Source: Bidens hawaiensis
Taxonomy: Eukaryota > Streptophyta > Magnoliopsida > Asterales > Asteraceae
Direction of reading: 5' to 3'
DNA: 64,000 nucleotides
NCBI GenBank assembly: GCA_021521415.1
Contig: JAIQDT010003862.1
Span: forward strand, 62,001-126,000
Shown: positions 1 through 11,200 of the stretch, piece by piece
How the letters are laid out: the number at the start of each line of letters is the position of its first letter
Numbering within the stretch: position 1 is the stretch's first letter
Program-made: the position numbers and the translations under genes
The notes under the pieces: model-generated
The model's database searches: none
What the model saw: only the letters and a program-made list of their open reading frames with translations
What the model was told of the DNA's origin: nothing

Positions 1-2
1 TG

Positions 3-1346
3 AGTGGAATTCTCTGCTATCTCAATCGCATCTGGATTCCCTTTGATGAAAATCTTCGCGCTGATATCCTGAGTGAGGCGCATAAATCTCGGTATTCTAT
101 TCATCCCGGCGCTGATAAGATGTACAAGGATTTGCGCATTACTTATTGGTGGCCCGGTATGAAAAAGGATATTGCTGTGTTCGTAGCTAAATGCCTGACT
201 TGTTCTAAGGTAAAAGCTGAACATCAACGCCCATCTGGTTTGCTCGAACAACCAGAAATTCCTACGTGGAAATGGGAAGGTATAGCGATGGATTTTATTA
301 CCAAGTTACCTTTGACAGCAAGCAAACATGATAGCATTTGGGTAATAGTGGATCGTTTGACTAAGTCTGCTCACTTTCTGCCCATTTGTGAAAACTACCG
401 TGTTGAGCAACTCGCGCAGCTTTATGTCAAGGAAATTGTCTGCCGCCATGGTACTCCTTTGAGCATCATATCCGATCGCGATGGCCGTTTTATATCTCGC
501 TTTTGGAAATCTCTCCAATCTGCGCTAGGAACTCGCTTGGACATGAGTACGGCATATCATCCTCAGACTGACGGTCAGTATGAGCGAACTATTCAAACTC
601 TTGAGGATATGCTCCGATCTTGTGTTCTTGATTTTGGAGGTAATTGGGATTCGCACCTGCCTTTGATCGAGTTCTCTTATAATAACAGCTATCATTCCAG
701 TATCGGTATGGCCCCATTTGAAGCACTTTACGGTCGTAAGTGCCGCTCCCCGATTTGTTGGAGCGAAGTGGGTGAAGCTCAAATCACAGGACCCGAACTT
801 GTTCAAGAGACAACCGATAAAATCGCCAAGATCCGTGATCATCTGCTGACTGCCAGAAGCCGACAGAAGAGTTACGCAGATCGCAGGCGAAAGCCTCTCG
901 AATTTCAAGTTGGTGATCTTGTTCTCCTCAAAGTGTCGCCCTGGAAGGGTGTTGTCCGCTTTGGGAAGAAAGGTAAGCTTGCTCCTCGTTATGTTGGTCC
1001 ATTCAAGATTCTCGCGCGTGTGGGAAAAGTTGCCTACAGACTTGACCTGCCGCCCGCGCTCAGCAATGTACATCCAACGTTCCATGTATCCAATCTCAAG
1101 AAGTGTTTAGCCGATGAGAACCTTCACATCCCACTTGATGAAGTTCAAGTTGACGAATCCATGCATTTCGTTGAGAAGCCTGTTGAGATTATGGATCGCG
1201 AGGTAAAGCAAACCAAGCGCAGTCGCATCCCTATCGTGAAAGTTCGCTGGGAGTCCAAGCGCGGAGCCGAGTTTACATGGGAAAGGGAAGATCAAATGAA
1301 GATCAAGTACCCGCACCTGTTCTCTGCGCAACCTACTTCGAGATAA
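3..1346 (+). CDS. Ty3/gypsy chromovirus pol, 3' part (integrase and chromodomain-like C-terminus), partial
   Basis: This is the C-terminal end of a gag-pol polyprotein; its start lies left of the window. The frame is open from base 3, so the methionine at 120 is internal. An HHCC zinc region comes first (H-P-G near the start, CLTC near residue 65). The integrase core follows, with D in MDFIT, D in IISDRDG and E in DGQYERT. The [12 protein letters not shown] module comes next, and the last ~55 residues ([10 protein letters not shown] to FTWERED) look like a chromodomain. The frame has no internal stop. It is nearly identical to the minus-strand copy at 58060-62676, with a few substitutions such as DGQY for DGQS. 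Integrase inserts the cDNA into the host genome. The chromovirus assignment is firm; the Tekay/Del lineage is inferred from the long LTR and C-terminus. Confidence 0.93.
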   Translation, partial: SGILCYLNRIWIPFDENLRADILSEAHKSRYSIHPGADKMYKDLRITYWWPGMKKDIAVFVAKCLTCSKVKAEHQRPSGLLEQPEIPTWKWEGIAMDFITKLPLTASKHDSIWVIVDRLTKSAHFLPICENYRVEQLAQLYVKEIVCRHGTPLSIISDRDGRFISRFWKSLQSALGTRLDMSTAYHPQTDGQYERTIQTLEDMLRSCVLDFGGNWDSHLPLIEFSYNNSYHSSIGMAPFEALYGRKCRSPICWSEVGEAQITGPELVQETTDKIAKIRDHLLTARSRQKSYADRRRKPLEFQVGDLVLLKVSPWKGVVRFGKKGKLAPRYVGPFKILARVGKVAYRLDLPPALSNVHPTFHVSNLKKCLADENLHIPLDEVQVDESMHFVEKPVEIMDREVKQTKRSRIPIVKVRWESKRGAEFTWEREDQMKIKYPHLFSAQPTSR

Positions 1347-1365
1347 ATTTCGGGACGAAATTTCT

Positions 1366-1380
1366 TAAAGTAGGGGAGAC
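1366..1380 (+). other. Polypurine tract
   Basis: The purine-rich stretch TAAAGTAGGGGAGAC lies directly before the 3' LTR. This is where plus-strand DNA synthesis starts in LTR retrotransposons. The same motif, inverted, adjoins the LTR of the minus-strand relative at 58026-58040. Confidence 0.8.
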
Positions 1381-1744
1381 TGTGACATCTGCCCCGATCC
1401 GACCCGACCCAGGTACCCGCTTTCTGATCCGATTCTTTTTATGATTTAAAATTTAATTATTTTCTTTTAAAACTTGACATTTAAAATATATATATTACTA
1501 ATAATATTTTCCTTCCCGCCTCTTCCTCTCTTTTCCTTCCCGCCGTCCCGTCCCTCTTCTTCTCTCCGCCTTCTTTTCTCTCTTGTCGCCGTCCCGCCCT
1601 TAAGCCTTGAACCCCTTCTCTTATTTTTTGTGTCCTTTGTTTCTTCCCGTCTAAGGATGTCTGCGCAGCTCCACGCGCCAGACTCCTTACAAGGAAGCCT
1701 GCGTGAAGACCAGTTGTTCTTGCGATACGCGAGGCGAACTGTTC

Positions 1745-2235
1745 TCGCAGCGCGCTAAGAATTGTAGTTCTTCTCGCAGCGCGCTAAGAATGGTAGTTCT
1801 TCCCGCGACGCGCTAAGAATTGTAGTTCTCGCAGCGCGCTAAGAACGGTAGTTCTTCCCGCGACGCGCTAAGAATTGTAGTTCTCGCAGCGCGCTAAGAA
1901 CGGTAGTTCTTCCCGCGACGCGCTAAGAATTGTAGTTCTCGCAGCGCGCTAAGAACGGTAGTTCTTCCCGCGACGCGCTAAGAATTGTAGTTCTTCTCGC
2001 AGCGCGCTAAGAACGGTAGTTCTTCCCGCGACGCGCTAAGAATTGTAGTTCTCGCAGCGCGCTAAGAACGGTAGTTCTTCCCGCGACGCGCTAAGAATTG
2101 TAGTTCTCGCAGCGCGCTAAGAACGGTAGTTCTTCCCGCGACGCGCTAAGAATTGTAGTTCTTCTCGCAGCGCGCTAAGAATGGTAATTCTTCCCGCGAC
2201 GCGCTAAGGATTTTAGTTCTTCCCGCGGCGCGCTG
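1745..2235 (+). repeat. 55-bp GC-rich tandem repeat inside the LTR
   Basis: About eight units alternate two half-units, CGCAGCGCGCTAAGAA and CCGCGACGCGCTAAGAA, separated by GTAGTTCT. The period is 55 bp (for example TCCCGCGACG at 1801, 1856 and 1911), or 58 bp where an extra TCT is present. The inverted relative at about 57415-57665 has fewer and more diverged units, so copy number varies between elements. Confidence 0.9.
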
Positions 2236-2641
2236 TGGACTGTTCTCTGTCAGCCTTCGCCCTCGCGCGTGCGCTCGAGCCTTCTCGCGCTAAACCCTTT
2301 GAGTTTTCTTCTGTTTAATCTAGCCGTTTGCTTTTGTGATGTCTTATCTCCTGTGTTGTTGACCTGACCTATCTTATGTCTGAAAAGCCACTTTTGGCAC
2401 AGCATGCGCACCAACCCCATTGGTTGACAGAAAAAGTGACTGACATTATCTTTTGAGATCTGCTTTTCCATGCTTGACAAGTACCTTTATCTGACCCGCC
2501 CATGCCTGTTTACTGTTACCTGTCAGCTTTTCCTTTGCCCCCTGCAGCTGCCATATCTTTTGATATCTTTTGCTTTTGGAATCTTTTACTTTTTGGAGAT
2601 CTTTTCTCCTTTTCTAGGGATTGTGTTCCCTAGGGTTTCCC

Positions 2642-2650
2642 TATAAATAA
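2642..2650 (+). promoter_or_regulatory. LTR TATA box
   Basis: TATAAATAA lies in the LTR about 1.26 kb from its start. A pyrimidine-rich leader with ACACAC runs follows. This is the probable U3/R promoter of the element. Confidence 0.6.
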
Positions 2651-3675
2651 TAATGCTATTTTCTTAACACTACACACACAAACACTTATTATCTTTATCT
2701 TCCTTTGCTCTCTGCCGTTGTCCTCGGTCGCCTCCTCTCTCTGCATTCGTCCTCTCTCCTGTTCTGCCCTGTTTTCCGGTAATATATAATATATATAATA
2801 ATTTGTTTAAGTTACTTATTAATTATGCTAACTTATAATCAAGACTTAAAACCAATCGTTAAAACAATAATCTTATTTATAGGTTAACTTGTGCTTGTTT
2901 AAAGTTGGTTCTTGCTTTATCTTACACCGCATCGTTTATCAAGTGAGTAATCTCGTACCTAATCCCTTTTATTTTTAATGTTTTGGGATGTTCATGTGTT
3001 CATACAAACTTAGAGTCTTAAATTTGTTTATGAACTTTAGTCGCGCAGTATCCCATGTGTTGAGGACGTTTACTTGGCTGTTTATTTGTATGTGTGTATC
3101 ATTAACCGCTTTGTTCGGCCTATTCCGAAGTTTTCATGGATCCATTGGATGAACACGGGAGACCTATCGTTTACGGTTTTCTTTGTTTTACACTTGCACA
3201 GATGTTTTCTTGTTTTGGTGCTCATTTGGGAGCACGGATTGAACTATGAACTATGATCTATTTAGGCTTGATCACAATCTGATTACACCCTTGTTAAACA
3301 CCAGACATACACGTGTTGCGCGCAGATTTATTGTTATCTATGTATTGTATTAAACTTGATTCCTCACCAATACGCAAGTGTTTGACGTTTTATTTTAACA
3401 CATGTTCAGGTTTGCTGTAGCTACATTTGGAGCTTGTGGACACGTAGGACGTTTTTACTTTTGGACCTAGATTAAAATGTAACAAGACAAGTTATTATTG
3501 TTCGAATATTTTGTCTTATAATATATTGATTTATGTTGATTTATGTTATCTTGTGTTTACGTTGCGCGTGCGCGAATGAATATATTTATTAAATATTGAC
3601 ACCCAATAGTGTCACGAGTAATGAAACAATATGTGGCGCCCCGATGTATAATCCGCCTTTGGTCGGGGTGTTACA

Positions 3676-4140
3676 CTTTTCTTGCGTTGACAATAGAAGA
3701 GAAAATTATGTTTTGTATGTGAATTGGTTTTAACTATGGTTGATGTTTTTTGCTTAAAAACTATGTTTTGTATGTGAATTGGTTTGATCAATGCATATTT
3801 TGGTTGGAATTTATGCATCTTTTTATATGTTTTTTTATTTTTTAATAAATATTTGTTATGAAAAAAATACTTGTGCTAATGATAAAGTTGATATAATTCT
3901 CTGTTTATTTTCTATGTACCAAACAAGAGAAATGATTCTCAGCTATATTTCTCTACTGAAATCTCCGTACTACCGAACAGAACAGTCAATTCTCATTCTC
4001 CAGATCAATTCCCTTTCTCTGCAATTCCATTTCTATATTCCATTTCTCTACAATTCCATTCTCTGTACCAAACACCCCCTAATATTCTCCTTCCAATTGG
4101 GGAAATAAATATTGTTATTTTTATTTAAACTAGTAAGGAA
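3676..4140. other. Intergenic; direct repeat and MITE-like fragment
   Basis: No gene seen. A segment containing TTTTGTATGTGAATTGGTTT occurs twice, 57 bp apart (about 3709 and 3766). At 3915-4081 there is repetitive ATTCCATTTCTCT sequence ending GTACCAAACACCCCCTAA. This resembles the inverted end of a Harbinger- or hAT-type MITE, but no matching opposite end is clear, so it is probably a truncated copy. Confidence 0.4.
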
Positions 4141-4319
4141 ACCGTCGCGTTGCTTCATTCACTAGTTATGGTTGACAGTACGTCTCGTGATGGAACTTTG
4201 TTTTTATGATGATATTGTTGACTGTTGTATCATTTGGACGCAGATTGTACATACAGTATGTTTGAATCTTGTGGAATCAGTCTTCATGATTCGAGGTTTT
4301 CACTTGATGAATTATGAAA

Positions 4320-5432
4320 GGAAAATTGGTTTTAAATACTCCTAACTATCATGTGTTGGCAAATAACGGGCCCAACTATACATTTGGCTGGTGATGGTCC
4401 CAACTAAATACTTATTTGTTTTTAACAGTCCGCGACTAACGGATTCATAACTCCGTTAGTATTATGCTGAGTTGGCCATCCAGCTGTTAGAAACCATCTG
4501 ACGTGGAACGATTACGTGGCTGTGATCTCTTTATAAACATCAGGTGACGTAGTTGACCAAAGTCATAACCCTAAAATACCCAATTGAGCAAACTGAAGAA
4601 CCCTAAAACACCAAATTGATGGAATTGAGCTCCCAATCGTCTTCTTCATCTCGTTGGAAGAAAAACCCTAAAAGGTTCTGTGACTAACGGATGACTAAAA
4701 TTCAGGTCAATTTTAGTTCTAGGTTTCCAATGGTGGGTTTTTTCATTAGAAGTCTAGAAACGGGCTCCGGTTAGAATCCATAATTCGTGTTAGTTGATTA
4801 CAGATTGCAATTAAAATCTTAGGGCTTTTATTTGGTTGATAAAAACGAGTTGAATGATATATTTATTACCTCGAATGGTGTTCGAATTGATATCCCGAAG
4901 AGCCCTGCCGGAATTCAAACAACCCACCGGAAAAACGATTTTTGATATTTTGGATTCAAACTACCCATCGATGGTGGTGGTGATTCGATTATTCGCCGAA
5001 AAAACGTGGGTGCGGGTAGGTATATGCAGTGGGAGGGAGGAGCCGGAAAAACGTGATGTAGTGGTGATTTGTTTTCCGGCGATTGTTGCAGGTGATGGTG
5101 ATGGTGGTGGATGCTAGTGGCGATGGTGGTGGCTGCTAGAGAATTAAACAGGGAGGAGAAAGACAAGTAGACAGCACATGTATATATATATATATATATA
5201 TATCCTATTATATATTATATATTACTTTGATTGCCACATACGCTGCCACATATGCAATATTTGACAACTACGTGTGCCAACTCAGCAACTGACTAACGGA
5301 GTTAGTCATCCGGTAGTCGCGGACCGTTAAAAACATATAGGTCTTTAGTTGGGACCGTCACCCGCCAAGTACAAAGTTGGACCCGTTATTTGCCAACACA
5401 TGATAGTTGGGAGTATTTAAAACCAATTTTCC
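4320..5432. mobile_element. Non-autonomous Mutator-like element (MULE) with ~160-bp TIRs
   Basis: The element begins GGAAAATTGGTTTTAAATAC and ends with the inverse. The terminal inverted repeats extend about 160 bp with few mismatches; the left one reaches the CTCCGTTAGT region near 4460, the right one starts near 5270. The 9-bp sequence ATTATGAAA lies directly outside both ends (4311-4319 and 5433-5441). Long TIRs with a 9-bp duplication are diagnostic of MULEs. The 800-bp interior shows no transposase. It holds an 87-codon open frame (4854-5117) without recognised similarity, so captured host DNA is possible but unproven. An AT dinucleotide run lies at about 5178-5203. Confidence 0.9.
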
Positions 5433-7199
5433 ATTATGAAATAATTGGCATATTCTTACACCTTATTATGAATTTCATGTTATGCAAACAAACAGAAACA
5501 AAAACAAATAGTACATCATGATAAGTGGATTTCGGGATTATATAGTTATTGTTGGTGATATGTATTAGTCTACGACTCTACGGAATGATATGGTTATTGT
5601 CGGTACATTTTGTTAGTTTCCATTAAGAGAGTTTGTAATATTCGTTTTTATAACATTAATATATAGAAATAAGAGAGCTCTTTTTTTCACATGTAATGGA
5701 TTATTACTTTTTCCGGTTCATCAGGTAGACAATGAAAGGACACGTGCTTCTACTTTCTTTTTGAATAACGTTAATCAGTGCATGTTGACTATAATCCAAA
5801 ATGGACGATTTTGAGATGAATGGATTTAACCGTTGAGGGTGATCGATATTCCAAAGCCCTACGTTTAAAATTTCGGCTCTTCAATTATCACTGTATTAAT
5901 AAAATCAACAAATGCTACATCTTTCTTGAAAATACTATAAATAATGCCATGTTTAGATTAATAAATTTACTTTTGATTCATCGTGAATTGTGAATTGAGA
6001 AAAATAAAGATCTCCAAATATTTGTGGGACATTTGTTCATAATTGTAAGAGTTTTCAACATCTTTAGGTCCATTATTAAGTTAGATCAAGTGTTCTTGAT
6101 CCTCTATGAATGTAGCAAAGTCTTCATAAATCATTTTAACCCATTTCATCTAGGAAAAAACATACTTATTTGTAAAAGAAAAACTTTATTTATTTTAATT
6201 ATTTGAGGGGTTGAATGTCCAAGAATTCATATATTTGTTAATGATACAAGATGTAATCAAATATTGGATGCAAGATATTTATTTATAAATGACTTTCTAA
6301 AACTAGTAAAAACAATAACATGACATCGATATTTTAACGAAGTATAGTTGTTATGTTACGTCATTAATTAATGGATCATTGAATTTAAATACTTTCAACT
6401 TCATCTATACCCTCCCAACTTCATGTTATTTGTTTATGTCATTCTATCACTAACTAAACGTTAACGACGTTATGTTCATACTGACGTGGACGTTACATTT
6501 TATTAAGCCGGTATGCACATGTGTCATATGTGGGTCCCACATAGCCACCTCGTCATCTGTTTTTTGTCAAATAAATTCTAGCCACCTCCACCACCACCAC
6601 CAACCTCCACCGCATGTCACCTCATCATCACCACCGGATATGAAATGCAGTTATTAGCCATCGAGAGTCATCATCTTCATCCGGGCGTAACAGGTTGTGT
6701 CATTGGAAATGGTTGACATCATAAGACTGTTATGCACACATTTACACACCACATTAGAAACGATTATCCGTTATCCGATGACGATTAATGACGATTAGAT
6801 TACATGTTACATGTATTACATACTAGTGGTTGCAGATTCGTACTTATCGCCCCAAAACAAAAATAGGTATTTCTGTATTATTATTATTATTATTAAGAAA
6901 GCTGGATTTTAATAATTCAAACCATTAATCAATGGTTAATAATAATCTTAAGTAACAATCTGATCTTTATCACCGATAACAAATATCCCATTCTAACAAA
7001 TGGTTGGATACGTCATTAATAAGTTAGTGTTAAATTGACCGAAATGCCCTTTACAAACAAAGGAATAAAATTTGCCCAATTACATGTTAAAATGATCCAT
7101 TAACCTTATTGAGCTTACTTACAGTAATAATTAAAGACGTGGTTAACTATAAAAAAAAAAATAAATGAAAGTAAAGTAAAGTAAAGTGAATCAGAAATA

Positions 7200-7421
7200 G
7201 AAGTAGGTAGGTTGAACAATAATCACCGACGATGAACCAATTCGCCCGTTAACTCATCATTGACTCTGAATTCTGATTCAGATCAAAGCGACCCTAATTC
7301 ATCCGATCAACTTCGGGTCAATTTTGTCTATTTGAGCGGCAAATCAAATCAATTATGAGCAAATTTCTATGCTTTGCTTTCTAGGGCTCAAGCGATGATG
7401 ATGATGCAGCAGCAGCAGGAG
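7200..7421 (+). pseudogene. 5' leader and first-exon remnant (poly-Met/poly-Gln start)
   Basis: A GC-richer leader, strongly conserved with copy B, precedes ATG(x4)-CAG(x4)-GAG at 7395-7421. This is followed by GCAAGT, a typical GC-AG-type splice donor after AG. Copy B (47496-47522) has six ATG and two CAG codons and the same GCAAGT. A possible second exon follows an acceptor-like TCACTCCAG near 7530 but soon meets a stop. I cannot identify the protein. The retained leader, start and donor suggest the 5' end of a host gene that has lost its body. Confidence 0.4.
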
Positions 7422-7802
7422 GCAAGTTATTAAATATTATTATTATAAGTAATTGCATTTTGGTTTATTGATGTGTTAATGCTCTTAATTAACATCCATT
7501 GTTTGTTTTATTTATTTATTTCACTCCAGATAATAATAACAAGGGATTTGTTTATGGTCTGACTAACAACATTTTTATCCAGTTTCTAAATAAATAAATA
7601 ATTAGCGTCTTTCTTAATATGATCAGTCATAAGTAACCTACTCTTTTCTTTTCTTTTGAATACATTGTTCTGTGGATTGATTGATTGCTTATTTAAACTT
7701 TGAATGAATACCTTATAATGCCTCTTATTATAATTATTATTATTATTATTTTAAGCATGTTCAAACAGTTTTTTCATAAACTTGTAATTTTCAAACAGTT
7801 TT

Positions 7803-8015
7803 GCTCATTCTGAACTACTTGACGATGTTTGTTCTGCTAGCTGGTTGGATGCCATGAAATCTTCTTCCCCTAGGAATAATATTATAAAAAACAATTATTG
7901 TCCTATGAAAGATACAGCATTATCACATGCTGATACAATACCCACCACAAACACTTCTTCCATACGCCTTCAACACTTTAATTATTATTTGGGGAACCTG
8001 ATGCCGTGTGATTGA
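7803..8015 (+). pseudogene. Trehalose-6-phosphate phosphatase N-terminal exon remnant
   Basis: The open frame reads SELLDDVCSASWLDAMKSSS followed by PRNN. The W-L-D-A-M-K-S-S-S-P block matches the conserved N-terminal motif of plant trehalose-6-phosphate phosphatases, just before their HAD-type catalytic domain. The frame then drifts into unrecognised sequence and stops at 8013-8015. The catalytic exons (DYDGT motif) are not seen. A later TPP exon lies at 13040-13143, beyond the gypsy element, so this looks like one gene split and partly deleted. The active enzyme converts trehalose 6-phosphate to trehalose; this remnant cannot. An AT dinucleotide run follows at 8043-8074. Confidence 0.65.
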
Positions 8016-8038
8016 TACCCACCCACAATCATTTTCCT

Positions 8039-8077
<39 letters not shown>

Positions 8078-8233
8078 CATACACCTTCAACTATAATTAC
8101 AATTACTCTAAGCTAAAGAAAATAAGAAATGAATTCCATCTGGCCCCTAGTTCAATCTAGTTTGCCTCTGAATTCGGATTACTACAATCCATCCGATTGC
8201 ACTTTGAATGTCGATTTCATCATAACTGATTCA
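8016..8233. other. Short intergenic stretch with (AT)n
   Basis: A run of about 16 AT dinucleotides lies at 8043-8074, followed by unrecognised sequence up to the gypsy coding remnant. No 3' LTR matching 12825-13039 is visible here, so the element's left end seems to be missing. Confidence 0.5.
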
Positions 8234-11200
8234 TCATAACATAAAATGGCCCATAAATTTATTTAGGAGTCGTTTCTGGGCTTCGGACAGGGGCCAAACC
8301 GCCATGGGCAATTTACCACAATGTGCTTCTCGTCTCAAGCTTCGAATTGACTGGTAATGGGCCTGAAACGGAGCTTCGTGGGCCAAGTTATGCCCGTTTT
8401 CGTGGGCCAAGTTATGCCCGTTTTTTGGGCCACCTTTGGAGACACGATCATGGGCCTCCAAATATAACATGGCTTGTTCTTCAATACTTGGGCGTTCATC
8501 ATTCCCTCCTAGATAGACAAAATTCGACCTCGAATCTGCAATGACCTCATCATCAGACGAATCCCCATAAAATGGCAGCAAGTGTTTGACATTAAAAACA
8601 TCCGAACAACGAATATGACTTGGTAACTTCAGACGGTAAGCATTCGGATTTATTTTCTGCACAATCTCCACTGGCCCGATTTTCTTGGCTGACAATTTGT
8701 TATACTCCCCAACTGAAAAACGATCTTTAGTTAAAACAGCCCACACAAAGTCTCATTCTTCAAAATCAACTTGTCTTCGCTTTTGATCAGCAGCCTGCTT
8801 GTACTTTGAATTGACTCGAACCAGGTTGTCATGCACATCTTTATGAATTTCATGTAGCCCTTCAACAAAATCTTTCACCTTCTTAGGTACAGAACTAGGA
8901 ACAGGAAGTGACATCAGGTCAAGGGGACCACGTGGCTGAGTAGAATAAACCACCTGAAAAGGATTAAACCCGGTACTTCTATTGACAGCATGATTATGAG
9001 CAAACTCAGCTTGACATGGCTTTTGATCCCAAGACTTCACATGATCACCCACAAGACAGCGTAAAAGATTACCAAGTGACCGATTAACAACCTCCGTTTG
9101 CCCATTCATTTGAGGGTGATAGGCACCACTGAAGTTAAGCTGAGTGTTCACCATTTTCCATAGGCTGCGCCAAAAATGACTCAAGAAACGAGTGTCCCGG
9201 TCAGAAACAATAGAAGATGGCAAACCATGCAAACGATAAACATCCCGAAAGAATAATTGAGCCACATTAACTGCATTTGTTGTCTTCTTGCAAGGAATAA
9301 AGTGCACCATCTTGGAGAACCGATCAACAACAACAAAGATCGAATCGTTACCCCTCTGAGTCCGAGGTAACCCCAACACAAAATCCATACTAATGTCAGT
9401 CCAAGGCTTTGAAGGGACTGGTAAAGGCATATAGAGACCCGCGTTAGTAGCAGTGCCCTTTGAGACTTGGCAAATTCGACACCTTTTGACATAACGATCT
9501 ACCTCTTTCCTCATAGTAGGCCAAAAGTAGGAAGACTGCACCAAATGTAAAGTACGGTCACGACCAACATGACCCTCCCCTTGTAACTCCTGAATAATTT
9601 TCAACCGAAGACTAGAGTCAGGAATACATAGCTGATTCCCTTTGAACAAAAACCCATCATGCAGAAGAAAATCTGACTTCTGACCCGCTTGCACATCCTG
9701 CAACACAACTGAAAAATACGGGTTAGTGGTTAACTGCTCACGAATAACATCCAACCCCAGCACATTGATTCTCACAGCAACAAGCATATTCCCCCTCCTG
9801 CTCAAGGCATCAACAACACGGTTTGAAACACCAGTTTTGTGTTTAACCACAAAAGTAAACTTTTCAAGAAAAGCTAACCAACGCCCGTGCTTATGAGATA
9901 TCTTGTCTTGCGTGCAAATATGCCTTAGAGAATCATGATCAGTGAATAAAAAACTCTTTATGAAACAAATAGTGACGCCAATGCTTTACAGCTTGGACCA
10001 CTGCATAAAACTCCAGGTCATAAGTACTATATCTCAACTTTGCCCCTGTTAACTTTTCACTAAAATAAGCAATTGGTCGACCCCCCTGACTGAGGACCCC
10101 TCCAATCCCAACCTTCGAGGCATCAGTATGAAGTTCAAAAACTTGTGAAAAGTTAGGCAATACCAGAATTGGTGCGGTAGTGAGCTTTTCCTTGATAACT
10201 TGAAAAGCTAATTCTGCTCCCTCTGTCCATACAAACGTCTTTCCCTTCATGCAATCTGTCGTAGGGGCCATAATGTAACAAAAGTGTGGAATGAACCGCC
10301 TATAAAAAGAAGCAAGCCCATGAAAACTGCGGACTTCGGTAATGGTGGTAGGAGTTGGCCAGTTTTGAACAGCTGCAATTTTAGATTCATCCACCTGTAT
10401 CCCATCCCCTGAAATAACATACCCTAAAAACAAAACTTTAGGGGTCATGAACACACATTTCTTTGTTGCTGCATAGAAACTGTCTCTGCGAAGCAAGGCC
10501 AAAACTTTCTTGACATGCACGACGTGCTCACTGAAAGAAGCACTATAAATAAGAATATCATCAAAATATACCACCACGAACTTCCCAATAAAAGGCTTGA
10601 GCAACTGATTCATCACACGCATAAAAGTACTAGGCGCGTTTGATAAACCAAAAGGCATCACCAACTACTCATACAACCCTTCACGAGTCTTGAAGGCTGT
10701 TTTCCACTCATCCCCAGGTCTAAGACGAATCTGGTAATAACCACTCTTCAAATCTAACTTTGTGAAAATAGTGGCACCACTAATCTGGTCAAGCAAATCA
10801 TCAAGGCGAGGAATAAGAAACCTGTACCTCACAGTAATCTTGTTGATGGCTCGACTATCGACACACATCCGCCAGGTACCATCCTTCTTTGGAGTTAACA
10901 AAGCAGGGACAACTCATGGACTCATACTTTCACGAACATGACCCTTAGAAATCAACTCATAAACCTGCCTATGCATCTCTTCATGCTCTCTCGGACTCAT
11001 CCTGTAATGTGGCCTATTGGGCAATTGTGAACCAGGCTCCAAATCAATATGGTGTTGGATGTCACGCAAAGGTGGCAGCCCATCCGGCAAGTCATCGGGG
11101 AAAACATCAGAAAATTCCTCAAGTAAAGGAATCATAGCTGCAGGAATCTCAACTTCCTTGGGCACCGATTTCCCTATCAAAACAAACACACTGTCTGCTT

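Larger units (their letters stand above)
1381..3675 (+). mobile_element. 3' LTR of the left gypsy element (2295 bp)
   Basis: The LTR starts TGTGACATCTGCCCCG right after the polypurine tract and ends GGTCGGGGTGTTACA. The same boundaries, inverted, flank the element at 55957-64000, which fixes both ends. The next five bases, CTTTT (3676-3680), are the presumed target duplication; its partner is outside the window. The LTR is about 226 bp longer than its relative at 55957-58025, roughly four units of the internal 55-bp repeat. Open frames inside it (for example 1474-1758 and 3074-3256) are incidental. Confidence 0.9.
4175..7790. repeat. Dispersed duplication, copy A
   Basis: This block aligns by eye, with indels, to copy B at about 45150-47910. 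Shared landmarks include CTTATTATGAATTTCATGTT (5462 and 45472) and AGTGTTAAATTGACCGAAAT (7026 and 47149). A 5' leader with an ATG-repeat exon (7200-7421) is also shared. Copy A contains the MULE at 4320-5432, which B lacks. It also has about 375 bp (about 6648-7028) that B lacks, while B has a plastid insert that A lacks. No intact gene is seen in 5442-7200. Confidence 0.85.

Noticed and set aside
2250..2480. Minus-strand 76-codon frame in the left LTR
   Set aside because: It lies entirely in the LTR, has no domain, and the equivalent LTR sequence on the right does not preserve it as a gene.
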